Shown here one piece after another: positions 21,941 through 34,200 of a DNA stretch of 64,000 nucleotides. Origin of the DNA: Tubulanus polymorphus. Its lineage: Eukaryota; Nemertea; Palaeonemertea; Tubulaniformes; Tubulanidae. Within the stretch, counting starts at the first letter, position 1; the number at the start of each line of letters is the position of its first letter. The notes under the pieces are model-generated. The model was given only the letters and a program-made list of their open reading frames with translations, was not told the origin of the DNA and did no database searches. The translations under genes were made by a program, and so were the position numbers. The DNA lies in NCBI RefSeq assembly GCF_964204645.1, contig NC_134026.1, positions 310,001 to 374,000 on the forward strand, read 5' to 3'.

Positions 21941-23653
21941 ATGGCTGATGAGTCGTCTTGTAGCACAGTGGATCAACAAACAGTGATTCAAATGATGGAT
22001 AAATTAGAAAATAAATTAGAAATAGTTGAAGATGAGGAATCAGAATTAGAATCCGAGGATTCATTGATGGACGATGATTTTCACGATGCTATCGATAATT
22101 TAGAAATCAAGTCTTCCGATGATCCGTGGCCTGAGGATAAATCTAATGAAACCATTCCTCAGAATTCAGACAATTTAAAAACTCCTGAAAAGTGTTCCGC
22201 TGAGGAATCGAAAAATGTGGATAATTGTGATAAAGACAACTCGAATACGGAATCGAATAAACAATCTTCGATTCCTACTGATACAGACAATCCTAGCGGT
22301 GCTGATGGTTGCGATGAGGCGGTGAAAGAAGCTTTACAAGATTCAGAGCAAGATTCTGAAACCGAGGAAGATGAAGATGGATTAAAGGAGCTGAAACTTC
22401 TCGAAGAAACATTGTCTGAACAAGAAAAAGAGGTAGGCGTGGCCTAAAGCCGAACTCCCATTTTTAATCCCAATTTGTATTTGCAATTCAATATCTGATT
22501 TTTTTTTTCAGGAAAGAAAAGAAAAGGCTCAAGAATTAAAAGCGCATGGAAATGAATTGTTTAAAGACACTCAGATTAACGAGGCTAAAGAAGAATACAC
22601 GAAAGCCTTGAAACTTTGCCCTCTGTGTTTTAAAAAGGAGAGATCAGTGATGTATTCTAATAGAGCAGCTTGTCATATGAGACTCGTAAGTTTGAACTTT
22701 CACATTTTACAGTTTTAGTCATAATGAATACATTGCAAAGGTCCTAAATTTTAAGGAGTCCCTCAGAATATCAGCTTAAATGGTAATAATGTACTGGCAA
22801 TCTTTTACCCAGAAGCCCAGAGAATTTCTTAGCTTGTGCCAAAGTTACATAATCTCCTGGGAAACATCCCGTAACATTCACACATTATACAGGCTCAACA
22901 CAGGCCGTTTTTAAATCAACCACTCGATGCGGAGCTCCCGCGTCGTATTTTCCTGGATGCGACCTTGCTTTACATCACCTGTATTTCTACCTATAGGAAA
23001 ATACCGATACTGCTATCAGCGATTGTTCTAAAGCAATTGAGCTAAATCCTCGTTACACTAAATGCGTCCTGCGTCGAGCGGAACTTTACGACAAAACCGA
23101 CAAATTAGACGAAGCTCTGAAAGATTTCGAAAAAGTCATCGAATTAGAACCGACTAATCAAACGGTTCGGATCGCTTGCATGGTAAGCATTCGTCATTAC
23201 GTGAATCAATTTCTGATATTCTACTTTTAATTTCATGAATATTTTTACAGCAACTTCCAGAGAGGATCAAAGAACGAAATGAAAAAATGAAAGAGGAAAT
23301 GTTAGGTAAGGTTTTGTAACTTTTCTTTGGTAAACTTTCGTCTTCTATTTGATCGTGAGGTCATTTGTAATGTACTTCTCATAATTAAGATTGTTTACAT
23401 GGAGTTTGAAAGGCAACAGTATGCAACCCAGCCGCTGAATTTTAAATCTTCCAAGTTGAAATACGTTTTAAAACATGTTTGGATTCTTTAATCTCGTTAT
23501 TGATGAATGAATACCATTTGTTTTAAAGGCAAACTGAAAGATCTCGGCAATATGATATTGAAACCATTCGGTTTATCAACGAACAACTTCAACCTGCAAC
23601 AAGATCCAAATTCTGGAGGATATTCTGTATCATTCAATAACAACGGAAAATGA
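21941..23653 (+). CDS. TTC1: Tetratricopeptide repeat protein 1
   Basis: Coding exons 21941-22432, 22512-22685, 22997-23182, 23251-23305 and 23529-23653; phases 0, 0, 0, 1; 343 aa. Residues 1-164 are an acidic, low-complexity N-terminal region (many Glu, Asp and Ser), longer than in the 292-aa human protein. Three TPR units follow: [20 protein letters not shown], the [11 protein letters not shown]...[13 protein letters not shown] unit, and the [20 protein letters not shown] unit. The C-terminus ([20 protein letters not shown]) is the TTC1 signature. TTC1 family members are cytosolic adaptors reported to bind Hsp90/Hsp70 and Ras or G-alpha proteins. A poly(A) signal AATAAA lies at 23827-23832. 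Confidence 0.96.
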
Positions 23654-23826
23654 CGCAATTCAAACTCATTCATTTCATGTGTTGGTGCATAAATATTTGA
23701 CTAGTGGCGGAACGGAGGATTTTGTTTTTCTATCAGTGACTAGAAATAACGCATTTTCGCCAGGAAATCTTGTGCAAAGTGATCATAGGTTCAGCAGATA
23801 CAATGTATAGGTGTTATTTATTTCAT

Positions 23827-23832
23827 AATAAA
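23827..23832 (+). terminator. Poly(A) signal of TTC1
   Basis: AATAAA about 175 bases after the TTC1 stop codon. Confidence 0.6.
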
Positions 23833-23919
23833 TTATTTTATCATCGATCAATGATTAAATGTGTTGTTTATAGTTTGATGATGCAGTAATCTTTTCATGA
23901 GGTCAAACACACATTGAGC

Positions 23920-24130
23920 GGTCTTGGTAGCTCAGTGAGATATGGCGTGATGCTGTTGCGTTCACTATCAGTGCTGGTCCGAGTCCTGCTGGCTGCTTAC
24001 AGTGTGCGGGCAACACTTCAGAGGCTGTGGTCCCGTCATGAGGTTAAATGAATAATCCAATAGGTTTAGTCTTGGGAAACCACGATCCAAGCAACATAAA
24101 AGCCACACAAAATGTATAGAATATAGGACC
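23920..24130 (+). mobile_element. tRNA-derived SINE
   Basis: A Pol III A-box-like stretch TGGTAGCTCAGTGAGA (23925-23940) and a B-box-like GGTCCGAGTCC (23976-23986) lie at tRNA-like spacing. They are followed by the core GTGGTCCCGTCATGAGGTTA and CTTGGGAAACCACGATCC, also present at 3764-3830. A further partial, reverse-oriented copy of the tail may lie near 29,702-29,760. A tRNA-like A-box also appears on the minus strand at 24238-24213. Confidence 0.65.
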
Positions 24131-24511
24131 ATCAAGTAAATATTTGGGCATCCGAGAGACAAAGTACCAGCAAAACCAGTTCACGGACTCTGAATAGCAG
24201 ACACATCTGAAACGGGAATTCTAACCACTAGACCATAGATCTGTGGTAATCACTCGTGTGTGTAAGTTTGTCTCGTATGTGATTTTGTATGTGTTCAGTT
24301 TGCTTAAAATCGATTTTCAGAATGCATCTTAAACAGTTTGTCAAACAGATTAAGTTAAACAGATAACTGGGGTAAACTGAGGACACATCAGTGTGGATAA
24401 TAATTGAATTTGCGTGCATTCGAACCAAATGGAATTTTTTGTGGCGTTGATCAGGTTCGAATCCCATCAGATAATTATTTCTTAAACTTGGCGGTAATAT
24501 TGGTACTTTTC

Positions 24512-24594
24512 ATTGGTCAGGATCAGTGACGTCACACTGTCAGTATAAAAACTCAGGTCAGCTGATCCCTCTTTCCAGTTCGGCCATTTCTCAG
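24512..24594 (+). promoter_or_regulatory. Compact CCAAT/CRE/TATA promoter with first untranslated exon
   Basis: Inverted CCAAT box ATTGG (24512-24516), perfect CRE TGACGTCA (24527-24534) and TATAAAAA (24544-24551) are spaced like a classical Pol II core promoter, predicting a start near 24,574. The short exon ends at 24594 in CTCAG|GTAAGC; the intron ends at the acceptor TTGCAG at 25212. Confidence 0.65.
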
Positions 24595-25338
24595 GTAAGC
24601 AAACGTCATCCATTTTATTTAATTCTTTCGACCAAATTTATTTATCAATCTTACTTGTAAATTTTATACATATAGACCTTAGGTTTCGCATACGGCTTTA
24701 TGTAAGACAATTTCAAGAGTTCCGAAAGTTCGGATTATATTATATAGGTGTTTAATTATGACATTTCCATTTTGACGTTCCTTTTGCCATAAATTGTCCA
24801 AATGGTGTTTTTAACATTTAGAAACAAGTTGCAACATTTGATTTGCAATTTCGCTCTCGTAATAATGAAGACGTTATTGTGATTTTATTGAGGAAATTTA
24901 TTAATTTTATTTATGAAATTTTCGGAAGCAGTTTTACTGCTGTTCAGATCTACGCGCTAAAGCGGCTAGTTGACATGCCTAGGTGTAATACACAGACAGC
25001 TCAGTCTATTCAACCATGACTCAAATCCATAGAAACCTTTCATTCGAATCGTCGTTCAACTTAATTCTTGTGGCTTCTATATTTAATATCTAGAAAATAA
25101 TAATGCCCAATAATTTAATTATTATTATTTGATATAAACTCGAGCTAGCTATTTCTTAGAATCAATAATTTTCGAATTTCTTGATTTTAATAACATTTGT
25201 TTTACATTGCAGTAACAGCAGCAGTTAATATAACCAGCGGCAGCAGCAAGACAACATCACCGATTGAACATTCCAACTACCAAACTACGAATACCACAAC
25301 TACAACTATATATATATATTACAACTCAACAGGACACC

Positions 25339-28300
25339 ATGTCAACAAACATTTTCTTGGGAGTTCTAAAATTAGTACGCGCCGAGGTCCTGACCCTGGA
25401 CGCTAAATCCCTCGGCGCGTTTTTTGATTTGAGTAAGTACAAACTCTTCTTCATCAAATTCTCGGTTATTTTTGACAAGCATCTCAAATTATTTGATTTC
25501 CAACATCTAAAATATTTGATCTCTAATTCAAAGTTATTTCATCTCAAATCTCCGCATTGTTGGATTTCCTAAATTTCAAAACTCTATTTCGGGAACATCA
25601 ATTTATGTCTCACACTGATTTAATTTATTTTGAAAATATAATTTTATGTTTCTAGTCTCTTATTCTATTTCAAATTTCAAATGTTCGAGTATAAATTTTT
25701 CATTTTGACGAATGATGAAATTTTGTCACCACTCTTAAACTCGATTGAATTTGTTAACATATCTAATGGTGAATAAATTTTGAATTGAATTGTGAGTAGA
25801 GGCTCTGGTGGATGTGAATAAACTTGAGGGAGTAACTTCATTTCCTCATTTCCTGGTTTCTGGTTTCGGTTTCAAATATCATCGAAATTGTGATATATTC
25901 ATCATGTTATTCATGTGAATGCTGTGTCCAGTCAATAGAGATAAGTTACGACATAATTAGTTAAAACTGTCTAGGCCTTCAGACCAATGCACTTCATAGA
26001 AAATCCGGATTTATGTTTGATCGGTTCAGTCCATTTAGTCAGTAAGCAAACTGGAGTTTAATCCATATTTTAATCAGTAACTAGCCCATAGTTTAGCCAA
26101 TAACTGGACTGCAGTTTAGCTGATAGTTTAGTCAAAAACTGGACAGCTGTTTAATCCGTATCCAGATACCTGTCACATAATGGGACCAACTTTTTAGATA
26201 CCGCTGAAAAGTAGCACTAGTACTTTACGGTACTTTCTTTTTTCTCTTTGACTCCAGGATCCGAAAACATGTGATTTTCTTTTTATTAATCATTCATCAA
26301 TCGTCAGGAAATTCAGGATCACTATTTTTGATTTATTTTTCATTCTTCGTATCTGTAGGTAGTTGCTCACAACAGTTTGAGATCCCGAGATTATGGCGGG
26401 AAGGAGGTATATCTCACGACTGCTATCATGAGCTTATCTGTGAACTAGTCTCAAGCCACACCCACTCAATGTTTATACTAGATCTAAACTAGGATATTAT
26501 GTTTGATGAGAATAGCTCGGCTCATAGTCGGAACCTTCATCGTCTAATTTGGTGGCGAATCCTAGATATTGCGGCCTTGCGGTGAATACAGTTTATACAC
26601 GATTTATTTCTAACGGATTCATTATTACGGTCAATGGTTAGCGCCTCGTACTGAGTCACTCTAGTTGTGACCTTCCGCAGGACGTGGTTCTTACTTTAGC
26701 TGAGCAGATCATCCCGTCTGTGCCTACATTTGTTGCCATAATAACGCCCAGCTGCCATAGAATTCTTCAATGATGTATCTGTGAGCTTTTACTAACACCC
26801 AAGATTCCTTGGCGGACGGGTAGTTTGCTAGTAAAATATAAGAGTGCTGCCACTTGACCTATTTATCTAACTTCATATGTCTATGGCGATGAGTAAACAC
26901 AGCACTATCGCACATTGGTGTGGCAACTCTTGTGCTTAGTGTTTTTCAGCCTCTTACATCCTCAATTAAGGCAAACTAATTGACTAATCAGTGAATTAAA
27001 TTATCTCGGGTTATTGGGCGAGCTTTTAGAATTACAGAGGCAAATTGGGATTCTAAATTGCTGATGGTCTTTAGTAAAATGAAATGCTTTTGCTCCAGGT
27101 CTGATTTTTCCAATTTTGAGGCCTGCATTAACTGACACTTATTCATCGATGAATCGTCTACAACATCATTGTTCAGTTTCAATCATCCTTATGTGCGGTC
27201 GTTTGATTGAAGTTTCGGATTGACTATTTCGTCATTTTCATTGTTCTTGTACGGAAGTAGATTGATTTCTGTCCTCAACAGTTGCAGACTGAAGTTCTCA
27301 GTAATTTCTTGTACAAGTTGAAGTTTTCTGCATCGATCATGCAGCAGGTGTCCATTGGCAGATGTCCGTTGGCAGGTGTCTGTTGGCAGGTGTCCATTGG
27401 CAGATGTCCGTTTGCAGTTTCTGCGTGAAATCATTAGACATCTCTTCATTTACTTATAGGAGGTTTACATGTTTGTTATCAGTCAGCATCCCACATTTTT
27501 AATATCTCGGACCAGTTATCCGGTCCAAATCGATGAATTTCACCAACGGCACCCCCTAGAAAGAATTTATGCAATATTTTCAGCTGTTTTGAGGTAATTC
27601 CAATCAGAAACATTTGTTAACGCTTTTATCTTTTCCACTCTATTGTGTACGAATGTTTTCAATATTTGTCGACCAATATTTGTCTATCCAGTGTTTTTAG
27701 TAAGAAATTAAGAAGCCAGGTCCCAAAACAGGAGGATCCCATAATGTCACAGTCCCTGAAACGAAAGTCGGTTTGAAAAAACAGGTGGGTCCTTAAAAAA
27801 CGACAGACGGGTCTGAGACCCGAGACCTGGCTGTTATTGAAAACACTGCTATTGTCCATCGCTATTTCGTTACTACGTTCGAAGGAATTTCTGATTTCGT
27901 CCATTCGCCCGTTTTGACTCTTCATCCCTTTCAATGTTCTCTGTCCATTGCTTAATCATAAGGGCTTTCATGGTGCAACGATCCTGCTAAGCTCCAAAGG
28001 ATCAAATATCGATGATCATTTTGACAGAACGTTTCCTTTCGTTACTTTGTCCTCAATCGACATATCTTTTTTACATGGTGTGTGAATCATGATGTTACTT
28101 TCCATTTCTTTTTGATAGGTTCAGCATCCTTTTGATCGATAAATCAAGTAGCACTGTTCTTGTGGTGGTTCGGTGGTCGACAAATTCTGTCGATTCTTTT
28201 TTATAATCCTCATCGCTTGCGGATTCTAGACTAAAGTTGCTTCAATTCTCTCGATTATCACTAAAATTTTCTTGTACGTTTCTTTAGATTCCTCCAGCAA

Positions 28301-31300
28301 CGATTCGAGAACTGTAACTTGTTTTTCGTCGATATCTTCTTTGAGGAGTGCTCCATTTTTCTCAACATTTTTTTAGATATCGATGATAAACATTGTTGTT
28401 GTTGTTTCTTCAGTTCTGCCCGAATGGCTTCACCTTCAGAGGGCTCACCCATCCATGAAAATAATACTACTGTTGATTGTGACAAGGAATGAAGTTTTGC
28501 AGAGAGCTGACGAAGTGACGATGTGCAATCCATTGATTCTTTACTAAACTGAATTGCTGCTTTATTTCTTTATTAAAAACTACACAAATATCAGCTTATC
28601 ATCTCATGGACGGTGTGCGATCGGACGGTGTGAGTGGAAGTTGCGATTAGCACAGATGTTGCCACTGGATCGGATAAGTGCCAGTAACACTCTAATCTCT
28701 GTACTGAAGGAATCATTAACAAAATCGCTATTTTTGATTTATACTTCCTCTTTTTGTCAGAACGTCAACATTCACTTTATCTTTTAACTTTCCTCTTTAT
28801 ATTCGTCTGATTTTAATTAGGTCGCACCAACTTTGTGTAGGAAAATCAACATGAAATATACCATAAGTACTATATATACAGATCGATCTATCCAAAATTC
28901 TGAAATATTCAATCAAAATAAATATAGCGAAAATCTGAAAAAAATATAGCTACTTTTCAGCTGCATGAAAGCATACGGTCCCATACAGTGGTTTAGTCAG
29001 TATCCAGACCACAGTTTATTCATTACCCGGACCACTGTTTTATCAGTAACTGTGTGATTCATTTGGTTCTGAGAACAGATTTTATCAAATTTACTCTAGC
29101 TGTTCTTCAGATAGGCCTACCCTTTGACTAAATGTTTTATTTTCAGAATTCTTTTATTCTCTTAAAACCATAAAAAGTATTTCCTCTACCGTTATCCAGG
29201 CCTAACATTTATCTAGGTCTATCCTGTTTTACACCTTACAAGTTCAACGTGGACATTCCATATTGTTTTTCTGTAAACCGTTGCAGCTGTATTTATAGTG
29301 AATTATTCCACTGAATGATTCTATATTTGAAGGGTAAGTTGTGACTTATTTGAAATACTTAATAAATTCATGTGAAATAGGCCTAAATTCTAAATATCGT
29401 TTATTGTTCGCTGTTTAATGATGTTTGATTTTTATAGATAAAAATCTTATTATAATTTGTAGTGAATCGATTTAATTGTATGAAGTTGCAGCTGTGGACT
29501 GTGTCGTGTGAAATGGTTTTTACACCTGGTGGTTGTTTCTTAAATTAAAAGTTTTTTGATTGATGATGAAAATACAGAAAATAAAGAAGAAATTTGAATG
29601 AAATTTTTTGTGTCGTTTTTCTGTTTGTCATGAAATGAAAATGAATTAGACTTACTTAGCAGAATCCATAGGGAAATGTGCAGAACTCGAAGGAAATATC
29701 ACCATTTTGGAACTAAAATTTGAACTAAGGTTCGAATCCATGACGACGTGGTTTCCCAGAATGCTTCCCATATCCCGTAAATGTTGACTTCATTTCCGTT
29801 TATTCTCTGCCTGAACCGGTAAACTGTAATGGCTGTTCGCCTATATTATAGAATACATGTATGTACTATCAACCTTCTATCTCTGTTAGCAAAAATACAT
29901 AAAAACATGAGAACATCTTTATTTTTGCTGTTAGTGATTAGGCCTTATGTTCTATTAATGCACACGCATGACTTAAATTGGTCATAATTTCCATTACTCA
30001 AAGAGGACATCACAAATGAACTGAATTGTAGGAAATTGTTGCGGGATAAAGAAACATGAAATGTCCAGTCTATTGAAGGACTTGTGTCTAGTATATTATC
30101 TCTTTCAGTGCCCATGTGTAATAAGAGAAAAACCCTCAGAGTGCCCATCATTGTTACCTAAAAAGTAGGAAAATCAATAGAAACTTTGGAGCTCCGTAGA
30201 GTGAAAACTGTAAGAGATAAAGCTTTATGGTAATTGAAAAGTTTGTAGGGTATGAATGACCCTTGGATAATTTTGGTGGTAATTTTTCTTACTGAAAGTG
30301 ACGTCCTATGCAAATGAGCTAATTTGCATGAATTATAATCGGTGACCTATTTATTTGATAACCCCCTAAATTTCATGTATCAAAATGAACAAATTGGGTA
30401 TGTAGCCTCAGCTAAAAGCTGACAATGGAATATTCTATGTCTACGGTCACAAATATATATTTTATGGGTAATTATAATTAGTAAATGAGCTAATAATTAA
30501 ATCACGTGACCTCCGGATAAGTACCCGCTACTTTCAAACGCAAAAAACTCAAATATTTTGAATAGCAACACCACAAAAACGCAGCATAAAAACTTACTAA
30601 CATTTAATCAAGCCATCTAGCGGCAGGTTTCTCCGCTGAATTCTATGCGACTAAACTGCTATAAGAAATGTCGATAAAAGTCGACAGGGCACTGTACGAC
30701 CTGAAATAATCTGTAGACGAAAGTCGACTGGGCACTGAAAAAGTTAGAGAATCAATTTGGGGATTCACTACATGGTCAGATTGTATACAATACAAAGAAA
30801 TTGATCATTTTGACCGCTATTAGGTTCAAAAAATCTTTTCATCAATTGATTTTTGCAATTCTTAAAAACCGGTAACTGCCTAATTAGGTATGAAAATAAA
30901 GGTGCCAAACTGTAGCGGATTAGGCAGAGTCTACTGCATAATGAATACCACTTTAAAATGGCTGTGCATGGAATTTTGTTGATCTGAATAAATCAATCGT
31001 TGGTGTAAGATGAATTATACATTCTAGGTAAGTTATGCAATGAATATGTGGAGTACCGATAGGCCTATTGCTGACAATGAATGAATTACAGCCATTTGTG
31101 TTGATAGCTAAATATTGTTCTTCAAAATGAATGTATTATATTTGTAGTGAGTGTTGTTTCTGAAGGTGCAGTAGTGGGCAGTGTTGTGTGAAATGGTTTT
31201 TACTGGTTTTAGATTCAGCGAAGTGAAATTATTTATGTCGTTTTTCTGTTTTAATTCATGCTGTAAATAGTTTAAACAATAAAATATTAAAAAATCAGTC

Positions 31301-33163
31301 ATAATTTTATCTTCATTTTTGACAAAATATAATATGTTATACACACTTGCCTCATGTTCAGGGGAAATAAAATGCAAATTCTCCCACTTATCGTGGATGG
31401 AGTGTGGCCCTGTATGCAATCAAAAAGTGTTCTACAAAATGATTGAATAGATTTCTGAAGTGTGGACAAATTTTTCACTCATCCAATTGAAAAGTAATTA
31501 CTGAATAAAAGGGATTATCGATCAATTTTTTGTTTACAGCGTGACATCTGTTTTAAATTAGATCTTTTATCGTTGCAAAGTTTCCATTTCAATCGGTTGA
31601 CAAATGAAAAGTTATCATGCGTGTTATTCCAAAGAGGTTCCCAGATTTTGAAAACAAGGGTCATGGGTAACAATTCCATTGATTATTCATTATAATGTAC
31701 AGTTTTTGTCACCTGGAACCTGGTACGTCATCACCCCCCAGACAAATCAAGTGTATTTTTGATTCATGATTTGCTACCAAAATTGATTGTCGGTAATTGT
31801 AGGATGTAATTTATTACAATCAGTAGTTCCAGTTATGAATTAACAAAAGTGTTAGTCGCCAGCAACTAGCAAAGTACCCGTCCACATACAGCGTTGGTTC
31901 TGAAACATATAAGTATATAAGACATAAAAATACCATTATTAAAAATTGTGTTGAAAGATTCAATTATCAGCTGATGATATACTGTCGACTTATCGTTATT
32001 ATGTAATGGATGATGCAAATTATGAGAGCGGTAAAAAGTGAAGTTACAACAGCGTTAGTCGTACAACCATATCGTACAACCAGTGACATGATCACTTCTC
32101 ACAAAATAAGCTTACGATTGCTTCCAAACATTCAAATGACCCTTCTTACCCAACTTTGTTCGTTCTTCCATCACGTCACATTCACCTATTGGATAACTGC
32201 ATCATTTTATAGGTTAATATCTAGAAATACGATAATTATATGCAAGCATGTCATTTATGTGTAATATGCATGATCCTTAATGTTTTTTTTTTCATTCCAG
32301 ATTTAGACATCATAGACTCTATCAACCACGACCAGTCTGAAGCAGCCCGCAGAGCACTTCAAGAATTTAAAGACATTTATACAAGGTGTGTATCTCTCTG
32401 CGGGCCTAAGGAACCAACTCCTCCAGAAATCATTCCACCTTTTGAGTTGGTTCCTTTGCAGGAGGTGGACCCTGCTTCTCCCGTAAATGTGGAGCAGGAG
32501 GTCGCCCCTGCAGTGGTGACCCCGACAGAGGCGCCACAGCTTCAGACGCCTTCACTGCGTCGGTCGCCCCGTCGAAAGACAAAAGAAATAAATTACTCAA
32601 TAGGTTCGGGGCGTCCGAAACCAAAAAACAAAGGCAAGCGTGCAGCTCGTCCTCCCCCACCTCCGCAACCAAATTTTGAGGAGGCGAGCAGTGATGAGGA
32701 GGAATTCGCCACTCCTGGAGCAACACCACCAGGGCCCGCAACACCACCAACTCGCGATACTCCACCACGACCACCACGACGACCACGACAACCACCTACT
32801 ACTACTACTAATTCTACTACTACTACCACTACTAGCACTACTAAGAAAAGACGACCACGACCACCTACTTCAACTGCGACTAGTACTACTACAACAACTA
32901 GATCAAATAATACAAGAAATAGAAAAAGAAGACTTGAAGATGAAGAAAGTGATGATGATTACGAAAATAATAATACGCCCGCCCAGGCATCGACATCGGG
33001 CGCTCCAGCGGGGCCACCAGCTTCCCCCGCTGTCGAGCTCATCGCGCGCGGCCCTGGTTGGTCACGAAACATCGAATATAAAGATCCTATTAGAATGCTC
33101 CGCGATGTTGAAGGGGCCTTTAAAGGAAAATATCAATTAGTAAAACGTCGGCGAACACAATAG
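25339..33163 (+). CDS. Unrecognised basic, Thr/Pro-rich, probably nuclear protein (318 aa)
   Basis: Two coding exons, 25339-25432 and 32301-33163; phase 1 junction (TTG A|AT TTA) with GTAAGT donor and TTCCAG acceptor; 957 nt. The N-terminal 65 residues look folded and helical (MSTNIFLGVLKLVRAEVLTL, then QSEAARRALQEFKDIYTRC). A Pro/Glu-rich stretch follows, then basic clusters (SLRRSPRRKTK; KKRRPRPP; NRKRRLEDEESDDDYENN) that look like nuclear localisation signals, acidic patches (EEASSDEEE), threonine runs coded by ACT/ACC triplets, and a conserved-looking tail GPGWSRNIEYKDPIRMLRD...LVKRRRTQ. No known domain is recognised. It is driven by the promoter at 24.5 kb through an untranslated first exon. 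AATAAA at about 33,357 and 33,429 could end the transcript. The 6.9-kb intron model relies on phase and splice-site match only. Confidence 0.6.
25433..32300 (+). other. 6.9-kb intron with decayed repeats
   Basis: Intron of the 318-aa gene. It contains degraded approximately 30-bp repeats with ACTGGAC..CAGTTTAG..TAGTCA motifs (26,030-26,160 and again 28,985-29,060), a 15/16-bp GCAGGTGTCCATTG-type repeat (27,344-27,417), BEL/Pao remnants on the minus strand, a doubled GTCGATAAAAGTCGAC motif (30,667-30,740) and related segments near 29,450 and 31,140 sharing TGTGTGAAATGGTTTTTAC. No further exon was recognised. Confidence 0.4.
26988..28540 (-). pseudogene. Decayed BEL/Pao-like retrotransposon remnant
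   Basis: On the minus strand near 28,036-27,970 a frame reads GNVLSK, stop, SSIFDPLELSRIVAP. This resembles the Pao-type LS..S.IFDPLGLL.P motif of the pol region, and a KQWT follows shortly after. Upstream (28,540-28,230) is a frameshifted coiled-coil segment (ESMDCTSSLRQLSAKLHSLS; later LESLLEESKETYKKILVIIE) that could be gag, and more coiled-coil fragments lie at 27,449-26,988. Stops and frameshifts show it is dead. No LTRs were found. Confidence 0.35.
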
Positions 33164-33650
33164 TATAATATCAGCCCCTTCACTCGCCATCACCCGGGCA
33201 ACAACATCAGCCCAGCACGTCTGCAGATCGGCACTTCTTGAAACTCCGCTTTCCTTACTCCTTCGTCGATCTGCAGTTCGCGCAGTGTCAAATATCTGTC
33301 AACACTCCTTGAACCAGTGGGCGTGCAGTCCTCCCTTACTTTTATAAAAAAATATAAAAATAAAAAACCAGACCTTTATATAATCATTGCTTTTATGGAG
33401 TTTTTACGGTTTCTCCAAAAAAATTTAAAAAATAAAATAAAAAAAATTCATTATCATTTCATCCCTTTATTTATTTTTTGGACAAAAAAAAATTTTTGTC
33501 CATCATCCCATTCATTAACTTTTTAAATCATTTTATTTTTTTTGACTGTACGTCCCACTGTGTTCCACTCTATTTTCCCCATTTTTGCATTAACTCTTAC
33601 CATACCTTATTAACTAAGGTTCATTGTGCTTCTCACAATGCTGAAGCATC
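33164..33650. other. 3' flank of the 318-aa gene
   Basis: Contains a GTCTGCAGATCGGC / CGTCGATCTGCAG inverted pair (33,219-33,284) and A-rich stretches with AATAAA near 33,357 and 33,429 suitable as poly(A) signals. No coding evidence. Confidence 0.35.
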
Positions 33651-33652
33651 AA

Positions 33653-33970
33653 CCATTCTTGCCGCTACTTTGCAGCAGTAACCATCTATACCACCTGATT
33701 GTGGCAGTAGCCTTCTTAGGAGTCATCAATTCTAATACCATGGTCGGCCTTTTCAAATGTCTTTCGGGATATAAACCATCCTTGCAACTACTTTGCAGCA
33801 GTAACCATCTATACCACCTGATTGTGGCAGTAGCCTTCTTAGGAGTCATCAATTCTAATACCATGGTCGGCCTTTTCAAATGTCTTTCGGGATATAAACC
33901 ATCCTTGCCACTACTTTGCAGCAGTAACCATCCATACCACCTGATTGTGGCAGTAGCCTTCTTAGGAGAC
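33653..33970. repeat. 123-bp tandem repeat, about 2.6 copies
   Basis: Units begin at about 33,659, 33,782 and 33,905 (TTGCAACTACTTTGCAGCAG...). Because 123 is divisible by three, a 139-codon frame runs through (33,626-34,045), but it has no splice or family support. Confidence 0.9.
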
Positions 33971-34070
33971 AGGGAATCGATTTCTACAATAACTCCTACG
34001 GAGTTTGAAAAAGTGGATTTTTCAAATCAAAAGGAACTGCATTGATTCACATAATGTGATTCCTTATCAA

Positions 34071-34200
34071 ACTATCGGAACATGGAGAAGGAATAGCTAT
34101 GTTTCACACATAATGCGTTTCCTTATGAAGCTGAAAATAACATGGAGAAGGAACAGCTATGTTTCACATAATGCGATTCCTTAGGAAACTACATTGAAAC
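34071..34200. repeat. About 61-bp direct repeat
   Basis: ACATGGAGAAGGAATAGCTA...TTTCACA.AATGCG.TTCCTTA occurs twice with a partial third copy. The following 34,200-36,000 shows a GAGAGAGGAG-rich purine stretch (34,840-34,970) and nothing coding. Confidence 0.7.

Noticed and set aside
24449-24475. Possible tRNA gene (GGTTCGAATCCC B-box)
   Set aside because: No A-box at proper spacing and no cloverleaf could be drawn; probably a SINE or tRNA relic.
32430-32838. Val/Gly-rich minus-strand frames
   Set aside because: Antisense shadows of the Thr/Pro-coding triplets of the 318-aa gene.
33626-34045. 139-codon frame with three 41-residue repeats
   Set aside because: The 123-bp tandem repeat keeps frame by length alone. 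No start context, splice or family evidence.
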